Source: Marinomonas posidonica IVIA-Po-181 (GTDB lineage Bacteria > Pseudomonadota > Gammaproteobacteria > Pseudomonadales > Marinomonadaceae). Taken from it: 64,000 nt of DNA. Where the stretch lies: contig NC_015559.1 in assembly GCF_000214215.1 (NCBI RefSeq), positions 124,001 through 188,000 on the forward strand. The letters are read 5' to 3'. A program made the position numbers and the translations under genes. This document shows, piece by piece, positions 8,155 through 16,424 of the stretch (positions within the stretch are counted from its first letter, which is position 1; each line of letters opens with the position of its first letter). Below the pieces are notes generated by a model. It worked only from the letters and a program-made list of their open reading frames with translations, ran no database searches and was not told where the DNA came from.

Positions 8155-9669
8155 TTAACTCTCAATTACATGCAAAGCACGGTATTCGTCATAAGCAAAT
8201 TGATCGGTCATGCCGCTGATATAGTCTTGGATAAGACGACAGCGAAAGTAGAGCTCCCAAGCATTATCACTGAGATTGCGTAAAATATCTTCCTCAAACT
8301 CTTGTTTAAATTCGGCAAATTGCGACATGGCTTTGTGGTAAGCCGCCAGTTGGCGACCGGCGATCTTATTGCAAAGGCGGGTTTGATAAAGCGGTGTTTG
8401 GCCTTCTTGATTGATTATTTTCTCAAAGCTTATTCGGTCAAGTTGCAATAAAGGCAAGTAGATGTCTAATAGGCCAGCAATAATTCGATAGCCTTGCAGC
8501 TCTTGCTTTTGCACTTCTTCAGAACAAAATACGTGTTTAAAGGCGACGGCCTTTAATGTGTCCAATATGGCATGAACCAGGCTGCCGTCTTCGAGTAAGG
8601 CTTGGTTGTAGGAGCCATGGAAAATCTCTTCGATGTGTTCAATAAATTGTTCGCTGGCATACTGTACCGATTTTGTGTTGATCGCGACTCTGAATTGCAC
8701 GAAAAAATCACTGATGATGTTGGTTCGTTTGTATTGCCATAGACTTTTTTCGATCAAGTTTGACATTTGTGTTGCATCATCTTCATTGATCTTAGGGTAT
8801 TTCCCCTGATTGCCTATGATGATTTGGAACTCTTCTTTTAATCTGAGTAACAGCTCATCAAACTTTAAAATGCCCTTCTCAACCGCATCTTCTATGTCTG
8901 CTATACAGTAAGAAATGTCGTCAGCCGCTTCCATTACGTAGGCGAAGGGAGAGCGGTTTCCGGCTTGAATGTTTAGGGTGTCGTTGATGGTGTTGACTAT
9001 GGGCAGCTCGCTTAGATAAAAGCCCACTTTTTTTTGCAGGTAGGCTTTTGCTTGATCGTCATCCGGTTTGGCTTGATCACCACGACGAGTGTATTTCAAT
9101 ATGCCGGAAAGTTGAGTGTAAGTGAGGTTTAACGTCTGTAAAGAATGGACAATCCTAAGAGCCTGAGCATTTCCTTCAAAGTGGCACAGATCGGTTTTTA
9201 ATCCAGTGAGATTCGCTTCGCTGTCTGTAATGTCATCACGTTGAAATAAGGTGGCGATTCGTTCGTCAAACCATTGGTTAATAGCCGCTTCACCAAAGTG
9301 ACCAAACGATGGGTTGCCGACGTCGTGCATTAAGCATGACATCTCAATAATGGACTCGAACTGTCGCTCTAAATCCGACAGGCCATAAGCTTCTTGTTGC
9401 TCTTTGGAAAGATTTTTAAAGATGGTTTGACTGATAAAACGTCCCACTTGTTGTACTTCCATCGAGTGGGTTAAGCGGCTGCGAACCGCGGCGTTACGTT
9501 CTAATGGAAAGACTTGCGTCTTTTGTTGTAGGCGACGAATGGCAGCTGAGTTAATAACTCTCCCTCGATCACTTTCGAATTCACTTAAAGGAACCACTTT
9601 AGAATCATCAGGGTCGCGACTGTTATATTCTCGATTAGAACGAACTTTCTGTTTGAAGTTGATGTCCAT
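8155..9669 (-). CDS. dgt: Deoxyguanosinetriphosphate triphosphohydrolase
   Basis: A 504-residue HD-domain enzyme that splits dGTP into deoxyguanosine and triphosphate. It aligns closely with E. coli Dgt (505 residues), including ESDRGRVINSAAIRRLQQKT, PLERNAAVRSRLTHSMEVQQ and CLMHDVGNPSFGHFGE, which carries the HD metal ligands. The ATG at 9669 gives the family N-terminus (MDINFKQK) and has GGGGAG about 10 nt ahead; an in-frame ATG at 9699 lacks a ribosome site. It is the first gene of a unit with the GNAT and tag genes. dGTPases can also limit phage, but nothing here points to that. Confidence 0.95.
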   Translation of the reverse strand: MDINFKQKVRSNREYNSRDPDDSKVVPLSEFESDRGRVINSAAIRRLQQKTQVFPLERNAAVRSRLTHSMEVQQVGRFISQTIFKNLSKEQQEAYGLSDLERQFESIIEMSCLMHDVGNPSFGHFGEAAINQWFDERIATLFQRDDITDSEANLTGLKTDLCHFEGNAQALRIVHSLQTLNLTYTQLSGILKYTRRGDQAKPDDDQAKAYLQKKVGFYLSELPIVNTINDTLNIQAGNRSPFAYVMEAADDISYCIADIEDAVEKGILKFDELLLRLKEEFQIIIGNQGKYPKINEDDATQMSNLIEKSLWQYKRTNIISDFFVQFRVAINTKSVQYASEQFIEHIEEIFHGSYNQALLEDGSLVHAILDTLKAVAFKHVFCSEEVQKQELQGYRIIAGLLDIYLPLLQLDRISFEKIINQEGQTPLYQTRLCNKIAGRQLAAYHKAMSQFAEFKQEFEEDILRNLSDNAWELYFRCRLIQDYISGMTDQFAYDEYRALHVIES

Positions 9670-9832
9670 AGTCTTTAAGTCTCCCCAGCCGTGAATCATG
9701 ATAGTAGCGATATTTTTGCCAAAAAGTCATGTGAAAATGTCGACCTTATGGTCTATTTTATTGATTGGATTCTTAAAAAACGCGTTTTTGTATTTGAGGC
9801 TAGACTCAGGTGAGTACACTGTCGACATATTT

Positions 9833-9866
9833 CTGTCACATTAGTGTCATCAAGTTGTTGTCTAGT
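9833..9866 (+). promoter_or_regulatory. PHO-box-like promoter ahead of the GAK-type operon
   Basis: CTGTCAC (9833-9839), a 4-nt spacer and GTGTCAT (9844-9850) form the direct 7-mer repeat of a PhoB box (consensus CTGTCAY-N4-CTGTCAY, one mismatch in the second unit). A -10-like TCTAGT follows 10 nt later at 9861, which is the usual spacing in PhoB-activated promoters. The first gene of the operon starts at 9908. Phosphate-starvation control is an inference from this architecture. Confidence 0.55.
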
Positions 9867-9907
9867 TGGATTAAAGTGAAGAAGACTATTTTAAGGTAAA
9901 AGATGTT

Positions 9908-11551
9908 ATGCCTTCGGTTACGAATTTGTCCGCTATACAAGAACATGTGTATTTTCTTCTCAATGAAGTTGAGACACATTGTCAGCTGGTGACTCAATTT
10001 TATACCTCTTGCTCAACCGATGTTTTGCCGCGTATCCGCAGTCGTCGCGGGTATGTGCAAACACTGCGAGAAAAGATCGATTTAGAAGCCGCAGGCCTAT
10101 TGCAACGACGCAAAGCCAAGGGACGTTTTTATTCTCGTGTGAGTGCGATGCGTTCCCTTGCGGTGGCGTTGGACTCCCTGACCCAGTACTGTTTTGATTG
10201 TGTGCTAGAAGGAACGTTGGATAAACCCTATGAGCACCCTTCTGCAACGGCGTGCATCAAGCTTATGAAGAAGGTAAAGCGAAGCCTCGATTTAGTGAAG
10301 TTTGGTTTAGAGCAAGAGCCACGTCGCACTGGGATTAAGTTGGGCCGCCGCATTCAAAAATTACTGGCGAATTATGCGGCTTTGCAAGCCGATACCCTAA
10401 AAGTGAAGTTGACCCTAGGAGATGATGAGTTAAGAGCGTCGATTCTCAGCAATGTTTGCTTAAAACGTCTGATCGAACAGCTTAGTGTGGTGGCGGACGC
10501 GCTCATTAAATCTGATCTTGGCCAAGTTGCCAGCTTACAAAACTACCCTCATTTATTGGACAGTGCTGCCAACCTCAATTACGACCTTAGCGATTTAAAG
10601 GTGCGTCGTTTGGCTTTAACTCGTTCAGGTAGCGCTATTGCCGCGATTTCTCACAAAGACCAAAGTGGTCAAGAGGTGCTTGCTGTATATAAAGAAGGCG
10701 AACGCAGCAAAATCGAAGAGGAAGTGGCGGGCGTGAATCATTGGCGTGAGATTGATCCTAAGTTGGCCCCCTGTGTGTTAGCACAAGCCAATGAGGTGGG
10801 AGAACAATCTTCTTTGTTAATTGAGCATATTCCGGGAAAAACATTAGAAGCCTTGCTTCTGGGAGAAGACGAATCGGCCTTGTCGGAAGCCTTAAAGAAG
10901 CTTTTTAAAACCCTCAATCAAACCTGGAAAGCCACCTTGACGAGGGAAACCTGCTCAGCTCAATTCATGATGCAGTTGAGTAAGCGAATTGGTGACAGTC
11001 GTAAAGTACACCCAGAGTTTTTTAAACAAGAAACACGCATTTGCCAACATGTTTTGCCGAGTTTTGATGCGCTGGTGGCCGATGTGGCCTTGCTAGAACA
11101 AGACTGGCGAGCGCCTTTTTGTGTTCTCACCCATGGGGACTTTAACGTCGACAACTTGATTTATGACGGCTTGGAAAAACGCATTTATTTCATTGATCTG
11201 CATCGGGCAAGTTATTTCGATTATGTTCAAGATTTGTCCGTGCTGATGGTGTCTATTTACCGTTTGCAGGTGCTCAGTGGTGCCACTCGAAAACGTATGA
11301 TGGAAAGTGCGAAAGAGGTGTATCGATTTGGTCGTCGTTTTGCTAAACAGCAACATGATGACACGTTTGAAGTACGCATGGCGGCGGGATTGGCTCGCTC
11401 TTTTGCTACTTCGACGCGCTTCATCTTTGATAAAAAATTGGCGACACGAATGCACTTAAGGTCGCGCTACTTATTGGAAAAACTGGCCAGACTGACGCCA
11501 GAAGACGCTGAAAAATTCACTTTACCGTTAAAGGATCTTTATTTTGAGTAA
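9908..11551 (+). CDS. APH-fold kinase with long helical N-terminal domain (GAK-type operon)
   Basis: A 547-residue cytoplasmic protein. Residues 1 to about 225 are helical and Arg/Leu-rich without a motif I can name; a PhoU-like bundle is possible but unproven. Residues from about 235 form an aminoglycoside phosphotransferase/choline kinase fold: LAVYKEGERSKIEEEVAG as nucleotide-binding lysine region, SLLIEHIPGKTLEALL as hinge, LTHGDFNVDNLIYD (near 410) as catalytic loop and IYFIDLHRAS as metal-binding segment. The kinase appears catalytically complete; its substrate is unknown. Its end overlaps the ATP-grasp gene by 8 bp, so it belongs to this operon, whose first promoter resembles a PHO promoter. 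Confidence 0.8.
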   Translation: MPSVTNLSAIQEHVYFLLNEVETHCQLVTQFYTSCSTDVLPRIRSRRGYVQTLREKIDLEAAGLLQRRKAKGRFYSRVSAMRSLAVALDSLTQYCFDCVLEGTLDKPYEHPSATACIKLMKKVKRSLDLVKFGLEQEPRRTGIKLGRRIQKLLANYAALQADTLKVKLTLGDDELRASILSNVCLKRLIEQLSVVADALIKSDLGQVASLQNYPHLLDSAANLNYDLSDLKVRRLALTRSGSAIAAISHKDQSGQEVLAVYKEGERSKIEEEVAGVNHWREIDPKLAPCVLAQANEVGEQSSLLIEHIPGKTLEALLLGEDESALSEALKKLFKTLNQTWKATLTRETCSAQFMMQLSKRIGDSRKVHPEFFKQETRICQHVLPSFDALVADVALLEQDWRAPFCVLTHGDFNVDNLIYDGLEKRIYFIDLHRASYFDYVQDLSVLMVSIYRLQVLSGATRKRMMESAKEVYRFGRRFAKQQHDDTFEVRMAAGLARSFATSTRFIFDKKLATRMHLRSRYLLEKLARLTPEDAEKFTLPLKDLYFE

Positions 11552-12437
11552 ACCTAAAATTGGGGTGATTGGTATCCCTGGAAAGTGGTCCACAGAAGTC
11601 TTAGCCGATCGTTTAGAGGCCCAAACAGGGTTTCGCGCTGTGATTGATATGAATCAGGTTGAGTTATGTTTAGACAGCCAAGGTTTGATGTATCAAGGGC
11701 TGGATCTAACCACGCTGGACGGTTTGATCATCAAGAAGATCAGTGAAGTCTATTCTCCTGCGACGGAAGACCGTTTGCGTTTGCTGTCTTACGCTGAGCA
11801 AGCAGGTGTGCGCTTGTTTAGCCCAACCCACAGTGTCGGTAATCTGATTAATCGTCTGGCGGGCACCTTAGCGTTACAGCATGGGCAGATTCCGATGCCA
11901 AAAACTCGCGTCACCGAAAACCTTGAACTCGCTTTTGAGACGGTAAGAGCGTTTGGTTCGGCCATTTTAAAGCCGCTGTATTCTACCAAAGCCCGCGGCA
12001 TGATTATGTTGACTCAAGAAGACAGTGATGAGTTTGTACGCAACGCATTAGAAGAGTATCGCCAGCTGCAATCCATTTATTATATTCAGCAGACGGTAAA
12101 TCTAGATGGACGTGATTTAGGGATGGTGTTCGTCGGGGGAGAGTATGTGTGTACCTATGCTCGTGTCGGCAATGAGGATTCTTGGAACACAACGATTAAC
12201 AGTGGTGGCCGTTATGAAGGTTTTGAACCGGATGCGGAGCTGATTGAATTGGGGCGCAAAGCACAAGCTTGTTATGACTTAAGTTTCACCACAGTAGACA
12301 TCGCTTTGACGGACCAAGGTCCAGTGGTGTTTGAGGTATCGGCTTTTGGCGGCTTCAAAGGTGCGTTGGAAGGGTGCGGTGTGGATGCCGCTGAAGTATA
12401 TGCTGATTACGTGCTAAAAGAGGTCGCTAAGTCATGA
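11544..12437 (+). CDS. RimK-like ATP-grasp enzyme, GAK-type system
   Basis: A 297-residue ATP-grasp ligase related to RimK, which joins an amino acid or peptide carboxylate to an amine. Visible landmarks are the N-terminal PreATP-grasp strand (KIGVIGIPGKWSTEVLADRL), ILKPLYSTKARGMIML near 135 (ATP lysine), DGRDLGMVFVGGEYVCTYAR near 187, SWNTTINSGGRY, and a metal-binding end that reads VVFEVSAFGGFKG instead of the usual E-x-N. It starts with TTG, with AAGGA 8 nt ahead, inside the preceding kinase gene, and overlaps the next gene by 4 bp (ATGA). I recall a family model named GAK system ATP-grasp enzyme that fits. The substrate is unknown. Confidence 0.82.
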   Translation: MSKPKIGVIGIPGKWSTEVLADRLEAQTGFRAVIDMNQVELCLDSQGLMYQGLDLTTLDGLIIKKISEVYSPATEDRLRLLSYAEQAGVRLFSPTHSVGNLINRLAGTLALQHGQIPMPKTRVTENLELAFETVRAFGSAILKPLYSTKARGMIMLTQEDSDEFVRNALEEYRQLQSIYYIQQTVNLDGRDLGMVFVGGEYVCTYARVGNEDSWNTTINSGGRYEGFEPDAELIELGRKAQACYDLSFTTVDIALTDQGPVVFEVSAFGGFKGALEGCGVDAAEVYADYVLKEVAKS

Positions 12438-13525
12438 TACAGAACATTTTAGACCTGACTCATGTGGAAACGCATTTCGCCACCTGTCTTCATCAAACCC
12501 AGTTTCAATTTGCGCAATTGCAAGTCAGGGTTCATGCCACAGAGCTTAGTCTGATTGAAGACTTGATGGAGTATTACAAGAGTTATTTGCCTGTCACTCA
12601 ACCCATCACATCGAGTATGGATTTATATGTGATGGAGCAAGCAGCGGCTGGGGATGAGTTGAACTGGTTAGAAGTTCCTCGTGAGGTAGGAAAGCAAGGT
12701 CGTAAAGAAGGCTACTTGGATGTGTCGGGTGGCCGTTGGATTAAGAAGTTCAAAACCGGTATGTCTTTTTTACAGCGTCCAGATCAGCTGGTGGCACTTG
12801 GTCCGTGTTCGGTTAACTTAGCACAAATCATTAATTTCATTAACAATCAATTTTTGAACCACTTCTTGCGTCAAGACTTTACCCTTGGTCATGCCTCGGC
12901 GTTTAGTGTACAAGGTCAGGTGACGGCAATTGCCGCCGGTGCTGGTGGTGGTAAGTCGACCTTGATGTTGCGCTGCCTTGAAAAGGACACACGTGACTTT
13001 TTAACCAATGACCGCATCCTGTTTAAGAAAGTTGGCAATAGTACAGAAACCATAGGCTTGGCTAAATTGCCTCGGGTTAATCCGGGCACGTTATTGTATT
13101 CGGAACGCTTACGTCATATCTTGCCTGAGTCTCGTCAGCAAGCTTTATCTTCTATGCCGACCAGTGAACTTTGGTCATTAGAAGAGAAATACGATGTGCA
13201 AATTGAAGATGATTACGGTCCTAATCGAGTTCAGTTAACCGGTCAACTGGTGAATTTGATCATGCTGGATTGGTCTTTGGATAGTCCAGAAGAAACCCGA
13301 TTAGAGCGGGTTGACTTGTCTCAGGAGCCAGATGTGATTGAAGGGCTACGCAAACGCCCTGGGCCTTTTTATCAAGACAATCAAGGCGTATTTGCAGATT
13401 TAAATGTCATTGATTCGACAGAGCATTATGTCGATCAGTTAGCGAATGTGACCGTGTATCGTTTGGCTGGGAAAATTGACTTTGATTTGGGTTATCAATT
13501 GATTGCTCAGCTTGCGACAGCATAA
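12434..13525 (+). CDS. HprK-related kinase B, GAK-type system
   Basis: A 363-residue P-loop protein distantly related to HPr kinase/phosphorylase. The P-loop is AAGAGGGKSTLMLRCLE near residue 173, followed by DFLTNDRILFKK as the next acidic strand, as in HprK. The N-terminal 130 residues lack similarity I can recognise. HprK proper phosphorylates a serine in HPr, but no HPr or PTS gene is nearby, so another protein is probably the target. The ATGA overlap with the ATP-grasp gene suggests coupled translation and a physical or pathway link. Confidence 0.82.
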   Translation: MIQNILDLTHVETHFATCLHQTQFQFAQLQVRVHATELSLIEDLMEYYKSYLPVTQPITSSMDLYVMEQAAAGDELNWLEVPREVGKQGRKEGYLDVSGGRWIKKFKTGMSFLQRPDQLVALGPCSVNLAQIINFINNQFLNHFLRQDFTLGHASAFSVQGQVTAIAAGAGGGKSTLMLRCLEKDTRDFLTNDRILFKKVGNSTETIGLAKLPRVNPGTLLYSERLRHILPESRQQALSSMPTSELWSLEEKYDVQIEDDYGPNRVQLTGQLVNLIMLDWSLDSPEETRLERVDLSQEPDVIEGLRKRPGPFYQDNQGVFADLNVIDSTEHYVDQLANVTVYRLAGKIDFDLGYQLIAQLATA

Positions 13526-13599
13526 AGGCCAACTTGGAATGCATTTATCGTGGTGAGTGTTTGTCTTTAATGGAACAAGGATGTTCAAAAAACACTCGA

Positions 13600-13633
13600 A
13601 CGTCACCAAATTGTCATAAATCTTTAGCATAAT
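13600..13633 (+). promoter_or_regulatory. Second PHO-box-like promoter, ahead of the phosphoesterase gene
   Basis: ACGTCAC (13600-13606), 4 nt, then TTGTCAT (13611-13617) resemble a PhoB box, and CATAAT at 13628-13633 sits 10 nt later as a -10 element. It lies in the only real gap of the operon (195 bp), so the last two genes may be transcribed separately. Having the same architecture as the box at 9833 makes a shared regulator more likely. Confidence 0.5.
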
Positions 13634-13720
13634 TCGGCCTTCTGTTTGACGCCCATGTATTGTGTTAGAGTGATTTTGACGTCGCCGTTATACGATTCAT
13701 CTACCAAGGTAAGAGAGACC

Positions 13721-15085
13721 ATGCTTAACCCTATTCCTGCTATTAAGCCCCATTCACATCACACTGAGATTATTGCTCGGTTGCCAACAGAATGGGCGTC
13801 ATGGCCTAGGGACAAAAGCTCGGTGAACAACCATGTGTTAAATGTCGAAGAAACACCTTCTCATTACACTAAACACAAATTACGTTGGCCAAAATACCCT
13901 GTGGTGTTTATATCGGATCCTCATGCGGATGCGATGGCGTTTGAAGCCTCTTTAATTGCCGCTGGTGTCGCGGAACGTAAGAAGAAGTCTGATCTTGGCC
14001 ATTTAACTTTGACGAAAAAAGGCAAGCAGTCTGAGATTATTATTGGTGGCGATTGCTTAGATAAAGGCCCAAGTAATCTGGATTTATTGCGCAGCGTCCA
14101 GCAACTTTATCGTCTGAAAGCGCGGGTGACCTTGTTGGCTGGCAACCATGACTTGCGTCTTCTAATGGGGCTATTGGCATTGGCTCGTAAAAAAGATGTG
14201 GGCAATCAGCACTTGTTCGTTCGTATGGGCAAAAAGGTGGTGCCGTTATTCAGAGAAGTGTTTGACCAGTACTTGGCCGATACCAAATGGGATAAGAAAA
14301 TCCCCGATGAAGACACTTGTCGTAAGCGTTTATTTCCAGGTGAAGCTTGGTTTAAAGAGTTTCCATTTCATGCCGCAGGTTTTTTGACCGCAGAAGGGAT
14401 TGACCGTGAAGTGCGCAAAATGGAGTCGAAGAATCAAAGCTTTGAGAAACATTGCCATGCGTCAGGGTTAAGCCTTCGTCAAGTCTATGCGGCTTCTCTT
14501 AAGTGTCAGCAATTGTTTTTGCATAAGAAGGGTGAGTTTAATTGGTTTTTCCGTAAGATGGAGCTGGTCGCCCAGCGTGGGTCTTTCCTGTTTTTACATG
14601 CGGGCTTGGACGACAATATGGGCCAAATGCTATTAAAAAGCGGCCCAAAATACGCTAACAAAGCGTTTCATCGTAACCTTAAACGCCGTGATCTATTTGG
14701 CTTCTATTACAGCTCTATCGCCAATACTTTTCGTACCAAGTATCGTGATGCCGATCTACCTTTGACCCATCGTGGGGTGAAGGCGATCCATAAGTCGGGG
14801 ATTCATGTGGTGGTGCAGGGGCATGTCAATCGCCAAGAAGGTCAGCGCATCACCATTAAAAAAGGCCTGGTGCATGTAGAGGCTGACATTACTTTGGATT
14901 CGCATTCTCGTAAGGTCGAAGGCTTAACGGATTATGGCATTGGTGCCACGTTAATTGATAAAAGCACAGGCATTGTCGGACTGAGTTGCGATTACCCAAC
15001 GGCCAAAGTGATGACAGCAAAAGAGCTAGAAGGCATTTATCAAGAAGGTCACAATGAAGGGAAAAATCATGAAGTCAAAAACTGA
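13721..15085 (+). CDS. Calcineurin-like metallophosphoesterase in the GAK-type operon
   Basis: A 454-residue phosphoesterase of the PPP-like fold. Metal-binding motifs appear in order: SDPHADAMAFEASL near residue 66 (usual D-x-H), IGGDCLDKGPSNLDLL near 110 (GDxxDxG), LLAGNHDLRLLMG near 140 (GNHD) and VVQGHVNRQEG near 365. A large basic insert separates the last two. The ATG at 13721 is preferred to the longer frame from 13646 because the -10 element at 13628-13633 implies a start site close to 13646, and GAGAG precedes 13721. The substrate is unknown; a Ser/Thr phosphoprotein made by the two operon kinases is one possibility. Confidence 0.83.
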   Translation: MLNPIPAIKPHSHHTEIIARLPTEWASWPRDKSSVNNHVLNVEETPSHYTKHKLRWPKYPVVFISDPHADAMAFEASLIAAGVAERKKKSDLGHLTLTKKGKQSEIIIGGDCLDKGPSNLDLLRSVQQLYRLKARVTLLAGNHDLRLLMGLLALARKKDVGNQHLFVRMGKKVVPLFREVFDQYLADTKWDKKIPDEDTCRKRLFPGEAWFKEFPFHAAGFLTAEGIDREVRKMESKNQSFEKHCHASGLSLRQVYAASLKCQQLFLHKKGEFNWFFRKMELVAQRGSFLFLHAGLDDNMGQMLLKSGPKYANKAFHRNLKRRDLFGFYYSSIANTFRTKYRDADLPLTHRGVKAIHKSGIHVVVQGHVNRQEGQRITIKKGLVHVEADITLDSHSRKVEGLTDYGIGATLIDKSTGIVGLSCDYPTAKVMTAKELEGIYQEGHNEGKNHEVKN

Positions 15086-15335
15086 GTTTAAGTACGAAGC
15101 TCTGCTGGATCCTGATGACATTCAAGATGTGTTGAAAGCGCTTTCAAAAGGCCTGAGTAAGGGGAAGCTGACCTTCAGTGATGAAAAAGAAGGCACGCTA
15201 GCCATTGAACCAAAAGGATTACTACGCTTAAAGGTTACCGCTTCAGACGACGAAGACAGCCAGCAATTTGAAGTCAAAGTGCGTTGGGAAAAACACCCTA
15301 AACGCTTAAATAAAAATGCGCCTAAAATTAGTTAG
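15069..15335 (+). CDS. Amphi-Trp domain protein, GAK-type system
   Basis: An 88-residue acidic and lysine-rich protein. It begins with KTEFKYEALLDPDDIQDVLK, an amphipathic helix, continues with two strands (LTFSDEKEGTLAIEP, LLRLKVTASDDED) and ends with FEVKVRWEKHP, whose single Trp fits the amphi-Trp domain I remember from NCBIfam. GAAGGG lies 8 nt before this ATG; an in-frame ATG at 15054 with AGAAGG is also possible and adds five residues. It overlaps the end of the phosphoesterase gene. As the small, non-enzymatic member it could be the substrate or an adaptor of the enzymes upstream. Confidence 0.78.
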   Translation: MKSKTEFKYEALLDPDDIQDVLKALSKGLSKGKLTFSDEKEGTLAIEPKGLLRLKVTASDDEDSQQFEVKVRWEKHPKRLNKNAPKIS

Positions 15336-15579
15336 GAAGTGAGTATAAAGTATAAAATTACTATAACTAATTGTTCTGTTTAGATTAGTCTGCCCCGTGT
15401 CTTTTTAATTCGTATTTTCTCGTTTTATTTCCTTGTTTTTTTGATTGACTTCAGCCCTATTCCTTATCATATTGAACAAATAGTTTAATTTTATAAACTA
15501 ATATAATGATTAGGGACCATCGACCTTTAGCTGTGGTTGTATGAGTTATTATTCCTATAATAATAAAAAGGAAAATGCT

Positions 15580-16035
15580 ATGAACATCTGTAAGCGAGGG
15601 CTCATTATTATTTGTTTGTTGTTCTTACCTGTGTTCGTGTCAGCTAACGCGTCTGTGAATGCAATTAATTCCTGCTTGGCATTGGTGGAATTCTTAGATG
15701 ATAAAATTTCTAAGGCTGGTGTGGCTTACTCAGAAAAAGAAATAGCAGACATTCAGAAAGGTTTAGGTACCTATTCGCACTACCTTAAGCACGAAGTGAT
15801 TAAGGTTAGGTTGTTGGATATGTATGCGGGCAACAAGACTCAGGCTAAACTGATGTGGAAACTTTTTCATCATCAAAAGAAAACCTTTATCAAACATCTG
15901 AGTCAACATTTTTCGGTTAAGAAAATTCCGAATGAATATGCAGTGGCGTTAAGGAATTGCGTTGTAAAAGCACGTCCCCAAAAAGTGTCTGTTTCTCAAC
16001 CTCTGGCAAGCGCCATCTATCTAATGGAAAAATGA
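15580..16035 (+). CDS. Small secreted protein of unknown function
   Basis: A 151-residue protein with a signal peptide (MNICKRGLIIICLLFLPVFVSANA). The mature part is about 127 residues, basic and mostly helical, with Cys near residues 34 and 129 that could form a disulfide. AAGG precedes the ATG at 15580; an upstream in-frame ATG at 15541 would bury the signal peptide behind 13 polar residues. It is 244 bp after the GAK-type operon and on the same strand, but the gap makes membership uncertain. No family recognised. Confidence 0.65.
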   Translation: MNICKRGLIIICLLFLPVFVSANASVNAINSCLALVEFLDDKISKAGVAYSEKEIADIQKGLGTYSHYLKHEVIKVRLLDMYAGNKTQAKLMWKLFHHQKKTFIKHLSQHFSVKKIPNEYAVALRNCVVKARPQKVSVSQPLASAIYLMEK

Positions 16036-16424
16036 TTCTGCCATGCTATTGGAGAGTCTAGAATACATCAGGTTGAGCGGTTAAATATTGTTATTCTATT
16101 GTCAACTCATATGATGTGCATTCCTATCTCGATAGGAATGCACATTTCTGCACATGAAGAACCTTCGTTAGAGCGAACTAAGTTTGCCGACTAACTCACC
16201 TTACAAAACGTGTTGAATAGTGGAAACGAAGTTCGAAATAACCACCAAATCGGATAGTGAAAAAAATAGTCGATAAGGTTTTTTTGTATGCTGATTTTCA
16301 TCATGCAATCCCTATGACTTGCGTAAATAACATTGGGTTTTCATGAAATACATAGTGTTGAGCGAGCATTCCCGCATCGCTTTCATGTTGATGACACTCT
16401 ACAGGTATTTTTTATATTTTGCTT
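16036..16424. other. 389-bp intergenic region
   Basis: This AT-rich gap lies between convergent genes, the small secreted protein gene and rarD. Apart from the 14-bp stem at 16114-16145 I see no ORF with a ribosome site, no RNA gene and no repeat shared with the rest of the window. Confidence 0.5.
16114..16145. terminator. Strong hairpin between convergent genes
   Basis: ATGTGCATTCCTAT (16114-16127) and its exact reverse complement (16132-16145) form a 14-bp stem with a 4-nt loop. It lies downstream of the small secreted protein gene. The stem is followed by only a few U residues, so it is terminator-like but not a textbook terminator. Confidence 0.5.

Noticed and set aside
8155-9699. dgt as an antiphage defence gene
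   Set aside because: It matches housekeeping E. coli Dgt over its length and lies with repair genes, not in the island.
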